A stretch of DNA of 64,000 bases from SHLQ01 sp964451305 (GCA_964451305.1 CAYVHV010000015.1:1-64000), one strand, 5' to 3'; positions 23,243 through 32,555 are shown, numbered from the stretch's first letter. Numbers and translations: made by a program. Notes: generated by a model from the sequence alone, not told the origin.

Positions 23243-25000
23243 GTGATCCTCGTAGATGCAACCGATCTGACCATGGCTCGGCCTGGCCGAGATCTTTTCC
23301 GCGATGTATCGATAACCATCTCTACCGGTGACCGAATCGGCCTTGTCGGGCTCAACGGCACGGGCAAGTCATCACTCATCGATGTCCTCATCGGAAATCG
23401 AGATCCGGAGTCCGGGACCGTTCGGCGAGGTCGCGATGTCCGGATCGCAGCACTCGATCAAAACCCCGACCTCGGTACGGGGACGGTCCGCGACGCCGTC
23501 GACCATGTCGACGGAGAGGCGTGGGAGATCGATGCGGTGCTCGGCAAGCTGGGCATGGATGGTCGTGCGGAGACCCCGGTCTCGCAGCTTTCGGGCGGCG
23601 AGGCAAAGCGCGTCGCTCTGGCACGAGCATTGGTGCATCCGAGCGATCTGCTCATCCTCGATGAGCCAACCAACCACCTCGACGTGGATGCCATCGAATG
23701 GCTCGAGTCGAAACTGTCCTCATATAAGGGCGGGCTGATTCTCGTAACCCACGATCGTCATGTGCTCGACCGCGTGACGAACAGAGTGCTCGAACTCGAC
23801 CGTGGGAGCGCGTTTACTCATGAGGGTGGGTACGACGCCTACCTCGAAGGCCGCGCGCTGAGAGAAGCCCAAGCCGAACAAGCCGAGAAGGTGCGGGCCA
23901 ACCTTGCTCGCAGCGAACTCGCATGGCTACGACGTGGAGCGCCTGCTCGAACAAGCAAAGCAAAGGCTCGTATTCGGACCGCGACCGAGTTGGTCAATGC
24001 TCGCCCTGACGCCGCGGCGCGAGAAGGGTCGTTAGATCTGTATTTCGGAACCCCACGGCTTGGGAACGATGTCGTCGAACTCCGGGGGATCAGCTTTGCC
24101 CATCCCGGCCACGACCCGTTGTTCTCCTCGGTCGACCTCGCGATCGACCCTCGTGAACGGCTTGGCATCGTTGGCTCGAACGGAGCTGGCAAGTCGACGC
24201 TGCTCGATGTGATCTCCGGAAAGCGTCGACCCACCGAGGGTTCGGTCGAGATTGGCTCGACCGTCCAGATGGAGCTCTTCGATCAGCGCGGGGTAGAGCT
24301 CAATCCGCAAAGCCGCGTGTGGGAAGCCGTCATCGATGCACCCAAGCCCGAGTGGCAGGACGTGCAGCTGATGGAGAGCTTCTGGTTCGATAGCGATGCG
24401 CAGTACGCGCCGATCGAACTCTTGAGCGGAGGCGAACGTCGTCGGCTGCAGCTGCTCATCACGCTCGCAAAAAAACCGAACGTGCTGTTGCTCGATGAAC
24501 CCACGAACGATCTCGATCTGGACACGCTCCGGGTTCTGGAGGACTTCCTCGAGAACTACCCGGGCGCCGTCATTGTGGTCAGTCACGATCGAGCATTTCT
24601 CGAACGTACCGTCGACGATGTCGTCGTCTTCGATGGCGGCGGTTCGGTCAGCCGGCTGCCGGGGGGCTACGAGGCATACGATCAACTGCGCAGGACGAAG
24701 GGTGCAGCAAAAGGCTCGGGTAACAGACTCGAACAAACCGCGCCCAAGAACACCTCGGCTGCATCTGCAAAGCCATCATCGGGCCGCTCGCACAGCACCG
24801 TCCGCCACGAGCTGAAAGCCAACGAGAAGGAGATGGCGAAACTCGATACGCGGCAGAAGACGCTGACCGCCGAACTCGTTGCAGCTGGTGACGACCACGA
24901 CGCGCTCTCGCGTATCGGTGCAGAACTCGGCGAGGTGACGAGCTGCATCTCCGAGCTTGAAGAACAGTGGCTCGCACTCAGCGAAGAACTTGAGGCCTAG
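23243..25000 (+). CDS. ABC-F family ATPase (Uup-like)
   Basis: A 585-residue soluble protein with two ABC cassettes and no membrane segments, as in ABC-F ribosome-associated factors. Cassette 1: Walker A GLNGTGKSS, signature LSGGEAKR, Walker B LLILDEPTNHLD. Cassette 2: GSNGAGKST, LSGGERRR, LLLDEPTNDLD. The inter-cassette linker (about residues 185-260) is Ala/Arg/Glu-rich, and a C-terminal coiled coil (about 515-585, STVRHELKANEKEMAKLDTRQ) is characteristic of Uup. ABC-F proteins act on stalled ribosomes or in branch-migration and transposon-excision phenotypes. The GTG start is the first in frame. Its TAG overlaps the stop of the convergent gene within one CTAG. Confidence 0.87.
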   Translation: MILVDATDLTMARPGRDLFRDVSITISTGDRIGLVGLNGTGKSSLIDVLIGNRDPESGTVRRGRDVRIAALDQNPDLGTGTVRDAVDHVDGEAWEIDAVLGKLGMDGRAETPVSQLSGGEAKRVALARALVHPSDLLILDEPTNHLDVDAIEWLESKLSSYKGGLILVTHDRHVLDRVTNRVLELDRGSAFTHEGGYDAYLEGRALREAQAEQAEKVRANLARSELAWLRRGAPARTSKAKARIRTATELVNARPDAAAREGSLDLYFGTPRLGNDVVELRGISFAHPGHDPLFSSVDLAIDPRERLGIVGSNGAGKSTLLDVISGKRRPTEGSVEIGSTVQMELFDQRGVELNPQSRVWEAVIDAPKPEWQDVQLMESFWFDSDAQYAPIELLSGGERRRLQLLITLAKKPNVLLLDEPTNDLDLDTLRVLEDFLENYPGAVIVVSHDRAFLERTVDDVVVFDGGGSVSRLPGGYEAYDQLRRTKGAAKGSGNRLEQTAPKNTSAASAKPSSGRSHSTVRHELKANEKEMAKLDTRQKTLTAELVAAGDDHDALSRIGAELGEVTSCISELEEQWLALSEELEA

Positions 25001-25902
25001 CGCAGGAAACGAGGGCGTGAGGTTTCGGCCTCCGAGATCAACCTGGTCTCGGAGCCCTCGAGCGTCGTCGAGCGAAGCACCCAGTTGTTGTTCTCCCAGC
25101 TCGTGAACGCGATCTCCGCGCCATCGAGGGAGAACGTTGGGTTCCTCGCGCTACCCGTCACGAACGTGATCTGCTCGGCGTCTCCAGTTGCGGCGTTGGC
25201 TCTCCACAGGTTGAAGCCGTCGACGTCGCTCGAGGCATAGACGATGTGTTGACCATCCGGTGACCACGCTGGATCGTGCTGGAGGCCGATGCTTCCGTCG
25301 TTGAGGAACCGAAACTCGTGGCTTTCGACATCGAACAGGACGATGCGAGCGGGGTGTCCGTCACCGCCGGGGGTGTCGGCGACGGTGGCGACCGTTGCCC
25401 CGTCGGGGGACCAGGCCAGGCTCGAATAGCGAAACAGCGGGCACCAGTCCTCGCACAACGTTTCACCATTGCCTGTTTCATCGGTGATCCAGATCGTTCC
25501 GTGGCCCAGCTCGGCAACATCGGCATACGCCAGATGATCGCCATCGGGAGACCACGTTGGAAAGCGAATCTGGTGGGTCGATGCGGCGCGGAGTTCGGTC
25601 GCCTCTCCCCGGGCGGTGCACAGGCCAGCGCCATCGTGTTGGGGCTCGTGGTTCTGCGGATTACAGACGTAGGCAAAAGAGCCATCGGTCGGTGAGGGGA
25701 CGATATGGATCGGGTTCTCACCAACGAGTGCCGCCGGAAGTGCGATAGGTTCGAAATCGGTCGGCCCAAACCGTTCGACGAGTTCTCCATCTGCAACGAA
25801 GGTGAGTCGTCCCGGACCGTTGCTCGCCGTCGCGCTCAGCTGAAGCGCAACGAATACCGCGGCCGTGCACAGGAGGAGCACGAACACCCGGCGACTGAAC
25901 AT
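24997..25902 (-). CDS. TolB/PD40-type beta-propeller protein, membrane-anchored
   Basis: A 301-residue protein starting MFSRRVFVLLLCTAAVFVAL, an N-terminal signal anchor (or weak lipobox around LLLC). The rest consists of repeated WD40-like PD40 blades with TWSPDGDHLAYAD, AWSPDGATVATVA, AWSPDGQHIVYAS and TFSLDGAEIAFTS, the SPDG motif typical of TolB-family propellers. It probably forms a six- or seven-bladed propeller outside the membrane that binds proteins or ligands; no enzymatic residues are evident. It is divergent from nfuA (94 bp) and convergent with the ABC-F gene. Confidence 0.8.
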   Translation of the reverse strand: MFSRRVFVLLLCTAAVFVALQLSATASNGPGRLTFVADGELVERFGPTDFEPIALPAALVGENPIHIVPSPTDGSFAYVCNPQNHEPQHDGAGLCTARGEATELRAASTHQIRFPTWSPDGDHLAYADVAELGHGTIWITDETGNGETLCEDWCPLFRYSSLAWSPDGATVATVADTPGGDGHPARIVLFDVESHEFRFLNDGSIGLQHDPAWSPDGQHIVYASSDVDGFNLWRANAATGDAEQITFVTGSARNPTFSLDGAEIAFTSWENNNWVLRSTTLEGSETRLISEAETSRPRFLR

Positions 25903-25996
25903 GTCATCACCGTAGGCAACGACGACAAGAAAATCTTCTGGAGTGATTTCTGCCGCTCGACTGGAATCTTGTTGAAGGGAACGTACCCTAAGCGCC

Positions 25997-26707
25997 ATGA
26001 GTGATTCGACCGCCGAGACGACCGACGAAAATAGCGAAGGCACAGCCGACGAGATCTCCGAAGAAAACACCACAACTTCTGAGAGCGCCAGCGCAGAAGG
26101 CGATGGCCTCGTCCTCAGCGTCACCGACGCAGCGATGGTGAAGGTGCTCGAAATTCGCGATGGTGAAGACGACGCAGAAAACACTGGTCTGCGAGTGATG
26201 ATCGTTGGCACCCGTGGCGTCGAATTCGACTACGACCTGTCGCTTGAGACGGTCAGCGAAGCCGACGACGATGCGCTCGTCTACAAGATCGACGATCTCA
26301 GCATCATCATCCCGGCCGATAGCGTCGATGACATGGCGGGCTCGACCCTCGATATTCCATCGAACCCAATGCAGGGTGGGCTTGTAATCCGCAACCCGAA
26401 CCGCCCGCCGGTTCTCGCTCCAGAAGACATCGAACTCACCGGCACGATTCCCGAGAAGGTCACCCAGCTTCTCGACCTCAGCATCAACCCGGCGCTCGCA
26501 GCGCACGGCGGCTTTGCAAGCTTGGTAAAGGTCGAAGCTGACTCGATCGTGCACGTCCTCATGGGTGGCGGCTGTCAGGGCTGCTCGATGAGCGCAATGA
26601 CACTCAGCGAAGGCATCAAGACCGCAATCGTCGATGCCATCCCCGAGGTCACTGAAGTCATCGACGCAACCGATCACTCTCAAGGTGAGAACCCCTTCTA
26701 CAGCTAG
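25997..26707 (+). CDS. nfuA: NfuA-type iron-sulfur cluster carrier
   Basis: A 236-residue protein. A 35-residue acidic Ser/Glu/Thr-rich tail leads into an A-type-like scaffold domain (about 38-140) without the usual Cys residues, then a NifU C-terminal domain (about 150-225) with the cluster-binding CxxC in GGGCQGCSMSAMTL. This arrangement matches NfuA/YhgI proteins that hold a bridging [4Fe-4S] cluster at a dimer interface and deliver it to client enzymes. Haem and WhiB neighbours elsewhere in the window fit an Fe-S economy, though not in the same operon. Start at the ATG following GCGCC at 25991. Confidence 0.82.
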   Translation: MSDSTAETTDENSEGTADEISEENTTTSESASAEGDGLVLSVTDAAMVKVLEIRDGEDDAENTGLRVMIVGTRGVEFDYDLSLETVSEADDDALVYKIDDLSIIIPADSVDDMAGSTLDIPSNPMQGGLVIRNPNRPPVLAPEDIELTGTIPEKVTQLLDLSINPALAAHGGFASLVKVEADSIVHVLMGGGCQGCSMSAMTLSEGIKTAIVDAIPEVTEVIDATDHSQGENPFYS

Positions 26708-26723
26708 AGCCTCCCAGCGCGAG

Positions 26724-26790
26724 TGCTGAAGCATTCAGTGTTATTCGAATGCTGAAACATTCCTAAGGAATCTGCGGTGGTGCTTCAGCA
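26724..26790. promoter_or_regulatory. Repeated TGCTGAA-type sites upstream of MprA-like regulator
   Basis: TGCTGAAGCATTC (26724-26736) recurs as TGCTGAAACATTC (26750-26762), 26 bp apart, and TGCTGAAGCA appears once inverted (26781-26790). All lie in the 114-bp space between nfuA and the response regulator. Conservation of 12 of 13 bases in two copies suggests protein-binding sites, perhaps for the regulator itself. Confidence 0.45.
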
Positions 26791-26821
26791 AGCTCTCACT
26801 TCTGGTCGTTAGTGTTTGGCC

Positions 26822-27559
26822 ATGTCTGCAAGCGCCCCGATCCAATCCAACGATGGACCCGCCCTTCTCGTCGTCGAGGATGATCGAGGGGTGCGCGAGT
26901 CGTTGGAGGTAGTGCTTCAGGTTCAGGGGTATGACGTCTCTGGAGTAGAGACAGGTGAAGAGGCACTGCGCACACTGGTCGATCGAACGGCGAGCGACGC
27001 CCCGATCGACCTGATCATCCTCGACATCAACCTCCCCGGGATCGATGGTGTCGAGACCTGCCGACAGTTGCGGTCGAACGGCCACGGTGGACCTGTACTG
27101 ATGCTCACCGCGCGTCAAGAGGTCGCGGACAAGGTCAAAGGTCTCGATGCAGGTGCCGACGACTACCTGCCGAAGCCGTTCGCTCTCGATGAGCTTCTCG
27201 CCCGAGTACGTGCGCTGCTACGAGCGTTCGCCGTCGAATCGGGTGGTGTGCAGAATGGCCAGATGGTCCTCGGCGACTTGATGCTCGACCAGAGCACTCG
27301 TCAGGCCTCACGCGACGGGAACCACATCGAGCTGACGAAGATCGAGTTCGACCTTCTCGCTTTACTGGTCGAAAACGAAAACCGAGTTTTGAGTCGAGAC
27401 GACATCATGATGGAGATCTGGGGGTACGAAGAAGATGTTGCCTCCAACACCCTCGAGGTGTTCATCTCCGGAGTCCGCAAAAAGCTTGAAGCGAACGGCG
27501 GCGAGCGACTCATCCATACAAAACGAGGCGTCGGCTACATGGCGCGGGTGCCTCGGTGA
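26822..27559 (+). CDS. MprA-like OmpR-family response regulator
   Basis: A 245-residue response regulator; start at ATG 26822, not the TTG two codons earlier. Receiver domain: VVEDD (residues 17-21), phospho-acceptor D68 in IILDINLPGIDG, K118 in LPKPFALDELLARVRALLR. C-terminal winged helix with NHIELTKIEFDLLALL and the terminal HTKRGVGYMAR. Its receiver and effector closely resemble mycobacterial MprA. The stop overlaps the kinase start by 4 nt (GTGA). Repeated TGCTGAA elements upstream suggest autoregulation. Confidence 0.9.
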   Translation: MSASAPIQSNDGPALLVVEDDRGVRESLEVVLQVQGYDVSGVETGEEALRTLVDRTASDAPIDLIILDINLPGIDGVETCRQLRSNGHGGPVLMLTARQEVADKVKGLDAGADDYLPKPFALDELLARVRALLRAFAVESGGVQNGQMVLGDLMLDQSTRQASRDGNHIELTKIEFDLLALLVENENRVLSRDDIMMEIWGYEEDVASNTLEVFISGVRKKLEANGGERLIHTKRGVGYMARVPR

Positions 27560-28899
27560 GGCTTCAAGCTCGACTCGCGCTCGCAGTTGCTCTTGCGGCT
27601 GCGATCGCGATCTTGGTGATGGCGACTGCGTTTTGGGTGCTCGGTGCTCGCCAGCAACGCCAAGTGATCGATGATCAGTTGCTGACCGCCGTGTCTCAAC
27701 CCCGAGAGTTCTTGCCGGAGGTCAATGGCCGCGGTGGACGTCGTGACGGCTTCGGTGGAGTGTTCGAAGACGACGATGTACTGGACAGGCTGTTCACCCG
27801 GATTCGTCTCGTTGGACCGGGCGGCGATGTGCTGATCGACGACGGCCTCCCACCGGTCGATGTCTTCGATGTTCCGAACGCTCAGCTGTTGACGATCGAG
27901 ATCGACGGTGAACGCTTTCGTATGGCGGCTGCACGCGTTCGAGCGAATTCACCCAACGATGGAGTTCTTCAGCTCGCGATCAACATCGAAGATAACGAAG
28001 CGGGGTTGGCCCGGTTTCGCGTGCAGCTGATCGTCGCAAGTGTTCTCGGCATCGCGCTCGCTGCAGTGTTCGGATCTCTTGTCGCTCGACGCTTGAGCTC
28101 GCCGATTACGACGGTCGCAGCCGCCGCCCGAGAGATGGCGGGGAGCCGCGAGATTCCATCACCGATTCACGTCGACCGAAATGACGAAGTTGGAGAGTTG
28201 GCCACGTCGTTCAACGACATGCTCTCCGCACTCGAGCTCAGCCGAGCACAACAACATCGCCTCGTCGCCGACGCGAGCCACGAGCTACGTACGCCGTTGA
28301 CCAGCCTTCGGCTCAAGATCGATCTGCTCGACGCAACCCCTGACCTCGATGCAGCGCAACGCCAGAGCTTGCTCGCGGATTCGGCGACCGAAGTCGAGCA
28401 GCTCGGCGACCTCGTGGCCGAGCTGGTCGATCTCGCGACGGACCCGACCGGGGTCGAGGAACAACCGGTCGAGCGTTCACTCGGTGAACTGGCCGCCGAG
28501 GTAGCGGCGGTGCAGGCTCGTCGAAGCGGTCGCGAGGTCACGGTGCTTGGCGCGGATGGATCCGAGGTATTCATGCTGCGTCCGAAGATGGTGACGCGAG
28601 CGATCTCAAACATCATCGATAACGCCATCAAGTACTCACCCGTTGGCTCGCCGGTCACCGTCGTCGTCGAGGGTGGTCGAATACAAGCCCAAGACCGAGG
28701 CCCCGGAATCCCGCCTGCCGATCTCCCGCACGTCTTCGATCGATTCTTTCGCTCGTCTACCGCACGCACCCGACCCGGCAACGGTATTGGTTTGGCGATC
28801 GTTCGCCGCGTCGCTGAAGCCCACGGTGGCGAGGTGTGGGCGAAGAACACCGACGATGGGTCCGGCGCGATCGTCGGGTTCTCCGTACGGGCGAGCTAG
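27556..28899 (+). CDS. MprB-like sensor histidine kinase
   Basis: A 447-residue kinase starting at a GTG overlapping the regulator stop. TM1 (about 8-30), an extracytoplasmic sensor of about 125 residues (31-155) with an acidic EDDDVLDRLF segment, TM2 (about 157-176), HAMP (about 177-230, ending NDMLSALELSRAQQ), HisKA with H242 in DASHELRTPLTSLR, and HATPase_c with NIIDNAIKYS, DRGPGIP and GNGIGLAIVRRVAEAHGG. This is the MprB/BaeS-type envelope-stress architecture. Its targets are unknown. Confidence 0.9.
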   Translation: MRLQARLALAVALAAAIAILVMATAFWVLGARQQRQVIDDQLLTAVSQPREFLPEVNGRGGRRDGFGGVFEDDDVLDRLFTRIRLVGPGGDVLIDDGLPPVDVFDVPNAQLLTIEIDGERFRMAAARVRANSPNDGVLQLAINIEDNEAGLARFRVQLIVASVLGIALAAVFGSLVARRLSSPITTVAAAAREMAGSREIPSPIHVDRNDEVGELATSFNDMLSALELSRAQQHRLVADASHELRTPLTSLRLKIDLLDATPDLDAAQRQSLLADSATEVEQLGDLVAELVDLATDPTGVEEQPVERSLGELAAEVAAVQARRSGREVTVLGADGSEVFMLRPKMVTRAISNIIDNAIKYSPVGSPVTVVVEGGRIQAQDRGPGIPPADLPHVFDRFFRSSTARTRPGNGIGLAIVRRVAEAHGGEVWAKNTDDGSGAIVGFSVRAS

Positions 28900-28922
28900 T
28901 CCCCGGTTCGTCCTACGATTCG

Positions 28923-30452
28923 CTATCGACTGGTGGCGACCGCGGTGTAGCACATCTCATCGGCGGTACCTTCGGCCCACACGATGTAGCGGCTCTCTTC
29001 GTCCGCTGGCCACAGCGCTCGATCCCACCCGCACTCGAGACGCAGCTCATCTCCGGGCTCGAACACGAGCTCTTCATCTGGGTAGTACCCGAGCTGCCAT
29101 TCGAAGTTCCAGCGGTCCATGTCGATGAGGACGCGCTCTTCTGGAGTGTCTGGGTTGAGGGTGAGACGGTAGGTGGTGCCGAGCTCGTGCATGTGCGGCC
29201 AGATCGATACGACCTCGCCGTCGGGAGCGTCGATGTCGCACGAGGACTGTGCAACGCCGTCGGTGAAGTGGGCAAAGTCTTCGGGAGTAACCCCACATTG
29301 GCCGTTGATGAGCGCAGGGATGAAGGTCGATTCGAACCCGAACTCTTCGGCCACTCGCTCGATGGCGACGTCTCGATCGCAGCCCGGTCCACTCTCGAAC
29401 GACGCACACGGGATCTCCGCTGGGCCGAGGAGGATGCTCGTGTTGACCGAGCCGAGCGTGCCACCCGCCGCCGTGACATCGTCGTCGCTCGCATACTCGA
29501 TGGCGAGACCGGAATTGTCGGGGAGCAGCTCGCCGTCGTAGTGGTAGTGCCACTGAATGATGAAGAAATCCTCAGCGTTCACCTGCAGGCCGGATCCTTC
29601 GGGGAGCGTGATCGGTCCGGTGCCCGGCGCCCATGCCGCGACTTGGTTTGCGAATCCGTCCGAGAGGCGAGGGATGGTTTGACATTGCCAGCCGGGAAGA
29701 TCGTCTTGTGCCGAGAGGTCATCGACGATCGCTCGATCTGCAGCGGTGCCGAGGAAGACCACGCCATGGTGCAGTACTCGTGTTTCGTCCGGGCGAACTT
29801 CGAGTGATGTAACCCATTCGTCTTGGGTCTGTCCGGTCTCGATGACCCGGCATCGGTAGTCGTCTCGGAGCTCCCCCGTGCCGGTGTAGGCACCGTCGGG
29901 GTAGAGCACGACGTCTTCGTCGATCGGTGGGAAGGCCTGGTTGGTTGCGGTCAGTGGAGTCGACGGGTCGACGTCGAGGGAGCCGCCTTCGGCCGCCCAG
30001 TCGATGATGGTCTGACGGTCTTCGTCACTCATCGAGAGGTCGTACTGGAACGAGACCTCTTGGAGACCCGACAGCGGCCATGGTGGCATCTCGCCCTGTT
30101 CGACCCGGAACGCAGCAAACTCGGCGATGTTGGCGATCTCTTCGACCGTGTCCATCACCAGGTGTGTAGTGCCCGGTCCAGTGCCTGAATGACACGACAC
30201 GCAGTTCTGCTCGAGGATCGGTTGGATGTCGTTGGCGAAGGACACCTGAGCTCCGAGCCCGGCGGAGGCTTCGCTGGTCGTCGTCTCGTCGGCCCCGTCG
30301 CCCGGAGCGGATTGTTCGACACCACCATTCGACGGTTCAGCGGTGGATGTGTCATCCACTGTGCTGCTGCATGCAGCGAAGAGCAGAGCCCCAAGCGCTG
30401 CACTTCCAATCAAGGACTTCGCACCGACGCGATCCAAGAACATAGATCTCAT
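28923..30452 (-). CDS. Lipoprotein with c-type haem motif and copper type II monooxygenase-like domain
   Basis: A 509-residue lipoprotein (lipobox FAACSS, C28). After a Thr/Ser/Glu linker a single c-type haem motif, CVSCH (residues 84-88), sits in a short cytochrome-like domain (70-155; possible axial Met in GEMPPWP). Residues 180-509 resemble ascorbate-type copper monooxygenases (PHM/DBM family): HH 228-229 (LHHGVV), HxH 302/304 (WHYHYDG), HxH 420/422 (PHMHELG) and M500 (DEMCYTA), in the order of the two copper sites. The fusion would let haem feed electrons to copper hydroxylation of an unknown substrate outside the membrane (inference). A second in-frame ATG nine bases in could be used. 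Confidence 0.75.
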   Translation of the reverse strand: MRSMFLDRVGAKSLIGSAALGALLFAACSSTVDDTSTAEPSNGGVEQSAPGDGADETTTSEASAGLGAQVSFANDIQPILEQNCVSCHSGTGPGTTHLVMDTVEEIANIAEFAAFRVEQGEMPPWPLSGLQEVSFQYDLSMSDEDRQTIIDWAAEGGSLDVDPSTPLTATNQAFPPIDEDVVLYPDGAYTGTGELRDDYRCRVIETGQTQDEWVTSLEVRPDETRVLHHGVVFLGTAADRAIVDDLSAQDDLPGWQCQTIPRLSDGFANQVAAWAPGTGPITLPEGSGLQVNAEDFFIIQWHYHYDGELLPDNSGLAIEYASDDDVTAAGGTLGSVNTSILLGPAEIPCASFESGPGCDRDVAIERVAEEFGFESTFIPALINGQCGVTPEDFAHFTDGVAQSSCDIDAPDGEVVSIWPHMHELGTTYRLTLNPDTPEERVLIDMDRWNFEWQLGYYPDEELVFEPGDELRLECGWDRALWPADEESRYIVWAEGTADEMCYTAVATSR

Positions 30453-30530
30453 ACTAGGACCATCGGCAGAACCTTCTTCCGCGGGAGGCCGCAGGTGCGT
30501 TCCCGCCGCGTTCTTTCGCTCGGTGGTCAG

Positions 30531-31232
30531 CTAGCCGAGGAGAAGTTCGGTCACATCGGCTGGGGTCACGGCGATCGCATCAGCGTTCGCGGTCATGAGT
30601 TCTTCGATGGTGCCGAAGCCCCATGCTGCTCCGATCGCTGTTGCCTCGATCGCTTTCGCTGCGTCGATGTCGGTGCCACGGTCGGCAATCACCGCGATGC
30701 CGTCAGGTGCCGGATCGATCGACGCGAGCAGGTGCTCGATGATCTGGACTTTCGATGTGCGGGTACGTTCGCGATCCGAACCGGCGACGGACACGAAATG
30801 ATCCGCAATTTCGAGCCGACCCACGATGCGCTCAGCCATGGCTTCGAGTTGGTTTGAAGCAACGCCGATGCGCCAGCCTGCATTTGTGAGTGAACCCAAG
30901 AGCACCTCGATCCCGGGGTACAGCGCGTCCTGAAGACCAGCGAGCGGGCGTCGCTCTCGATAGTGCTGTTGCGCTTCGGTGGCGACCGTGTCAGGAACCT
31001 CGATCGCCGCATAGATCTCGGCGACAGGGGAGCGAACGAGTTCCGATTGGTCGAGACCGCTGGCCGTCACCAACTCGTCGAAGTCGAGGCCCACTTTGCC
31101 GAGCGAGTAGCGGTGGCATGACATCAGCCCGGGGACTGGATCGGTGAGCGTGCCGTCGAGATCAAAGATGGCGAGCGGCGTCGCTTCGGGATCGATCGGA
31201 GGTTGCCCGTCGTGTGCGTTCTGCATGGCCAT
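30531..31232 (-). CDS. HAD-superfamily phosphatase (Gph-like)
   Basis: A 233-residue HAD hydrolase. Motif I is FDLDGTLTD (residues 23-31; the first Asp is the nucleophile), motif II VASNQ (Asn replaces the usual Ser/Thr-containing segment end), motif III lysine in the SKVQII region, and motif IV RGTDIDAAKA, where VIADRGTDIDAA stands in for the usual GDxxxD. A helical cap (about 35-105) matches phosphoglycolate-phosphatase-like enzymes. The altered motif IV weakens substrate prediction. It may share a transcript with the monooxygenase lipoprotein 78 bp downstream and is divergent from the CoA transferase. Confidence 0.8.
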   Translation of the reverse strand: MAMQNAHDGQPPIDPEATPLAIFDLDGTLTDPVPGLMSCHRYSLGKVGLDFDELVTASGLDQSELVRSPVAEIYAAIEVPDTVATEAQQHYRERRPLAGLQDALYPGIEVLLGSLTNAGWRIGVASNQLEAMAERIVGRLEIADHFVSVAGSDRERTRTSKVQIIEHLLASIDPAPDGIAVIADRGTDIDAAKAIEATAIGAAWGFGTIEELMTANADAIAVTPADVTELLLG

Positions 31233-31292
31233 GACGCCAGCCTAGGAGTCCAGCCGCTCAGCCTCCGGGAGGCTACGGGGTAGCCTGCGGAT

Positions 31293-32555
31293 ATGAACGC
31301 CGAACATGATGGCCAGTCCGAGTTGAATTCGACTGGAGGGGCGCTTTCTGGCGTTCGGGTGCTCGACCTATCCCGTGTGCTCGCCGGGCCGCTCTGCACC
31401 CAGATCCTCGCCGACCTCGGAGCCGAAGTCATCAAGGTCGAGCGACCGGGCACTGGAGACGACACTCGTGCCTGGGGGCCGCCGTGGCTAGCTGACATCG
31501 ACGGTGAGCAGACTCGCGAGGCTTCGTACTACTTGTGTGCGAACCGTGGCAAGCGCTCGATCACCGTCGACATCACGAAACCGGAGGGTCTCGATGTCGT
31601 TCGCTCGATGGCGCTACAAAGCGATGTGGTCGTGGAGAACTTCAAGGTGGGAGGACTGGCGAAACGGGGCTTGGACTACGAGTCGATCTCCTCGCTGAAA
31701 CCGGAGATCATCTACGCATCGATCACCGGGTTTGGCCAAGACGGACCGATGGCGAGCCAACCGGGATACGACTACCTCGCGCAAGCCATGAGCGGGTTGA
31801 TGAGCGTGACGGGTCGAGCCGACGGCGAACCCGGAGCCGGACCGCTGCGCACCGGCGTTGCGATCACCGATCAAGCCTCAGGGCTATATACGGCGATCGG
31901 TGTGCTCGGGGCGCTCTTCCACCGTGAACAGACCGGGCGTGGTCAACATGTCGACGTCTCCCTGCTGGACTCTGGGATGGCGCTATTGATCAACCAAGCG
32001 CTCAGCTACTTCGTTGGCGGAGCGGTTCCGCAACGAACGGGTGAATGGCACCCAAGCCTCGCGCCATACCAACCCTTCGACGTCTCCGACGGTCGAGTGG
32101 TCATTGCGGTTGGGAACGACGGTCAGTTTGCGCAGCTCTGCGACTGGCTCGGTGTTCCCGAACTGATAACGGACCCGCGTTTTGTGCACAACCCCGATCG
32201 CAATGCTCACCGAATTGAGCTCGCTGGGTTGCTGCAGACACAGTTTCGTTCGAAGACTCAGGCAGAAGTGCTCGATGCGTTGCCGGACCTCGGAGTCCCG
32301 TCGGCCAAGATCAACAACATCGCCGAAGCCTTCGACGAGCCACAGGCCAAACACCGCGGCGGCCGGATCGACCTGCCACACTCGCTCGCTGGCACCGTGC
32401 CCGGGATCGCGAGCCCGATTCACCTGTCAGAGACCCCGGTGACATATCGATCTGGGCCACCAACGCTCGGCGAACACACCGACGTCGTGTTGTCCGAGGT
32501 GCTCGGGATGAGCGCTGAAAACATCGCGGCGCTCCGCAATGCCGGCGCGGTGTAG
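31293..32555 (+). CDS. CaiB/BaiF family CoA transferase (class III)
   Basis: A 420-residue class III CoA transferase moving CoA between acyl groups through an aspartyl-CoA anhydride. Evidence: VRVLDLSRVLAGPLCTQILADLGAEVIKVERPGTGDDTR (split here across residues 17-55), SYYLCANRGKRSITVDI, the YDYLAQAMSGLMSVTG catalytic-Asp region, and the C-terminal PSAKINNIAEAFDEPQ block. Related members include formyl-CoA transferase, alpha-methylacyl-CoA racemase and carnitine CoA transferase; the substrate is not evident. It is divergent from the HAD gene and upstream of CapA, separated by 84 bp. Confidence 0.87.
   Translation: MNAEHDGQSELNSTGGALSGVRVLDLSRVLAGPLCTQILADLGAEVIKVERPGTGDDTRAWGPPWLADIDGEQTREASYYLCANRGKRSITVDITKPEGLDVVRSMALQSDVVVENFKVGGLAKRGLDYESISSLKPEIIYASITGFGQDGPMASQPGYDYLAQAMSGLMSVTGRADGEPGAGPLRTGVAITDQASGLYTAIGVLGALFHREQTGRGQHVDVSLLDSGMALLINQALSYFVGGAVPQRTGEWHPSLAPYQPFDVSDGRVVIAVGNDGQFAQLCDWLGVPELITDPRFVHNPDRNAHRIELAGLLQTQFRSKTQAEVLDALPDLGVPSAKINNIAEAFDEPQAKHRGGRIDLPHSLAGTVPGIASPIHLSETPVTYRSGPPTLGEHTDVVLSEVLGMSAENIAALRNAGAV

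Noticed and set aside
30476..30512. GCGGGA...TCCCGC inverted repeat downstream of the HAD gene
   Set aside because: Six-base arms in GC-rich DNA are expected by chance, and no T-run follows.
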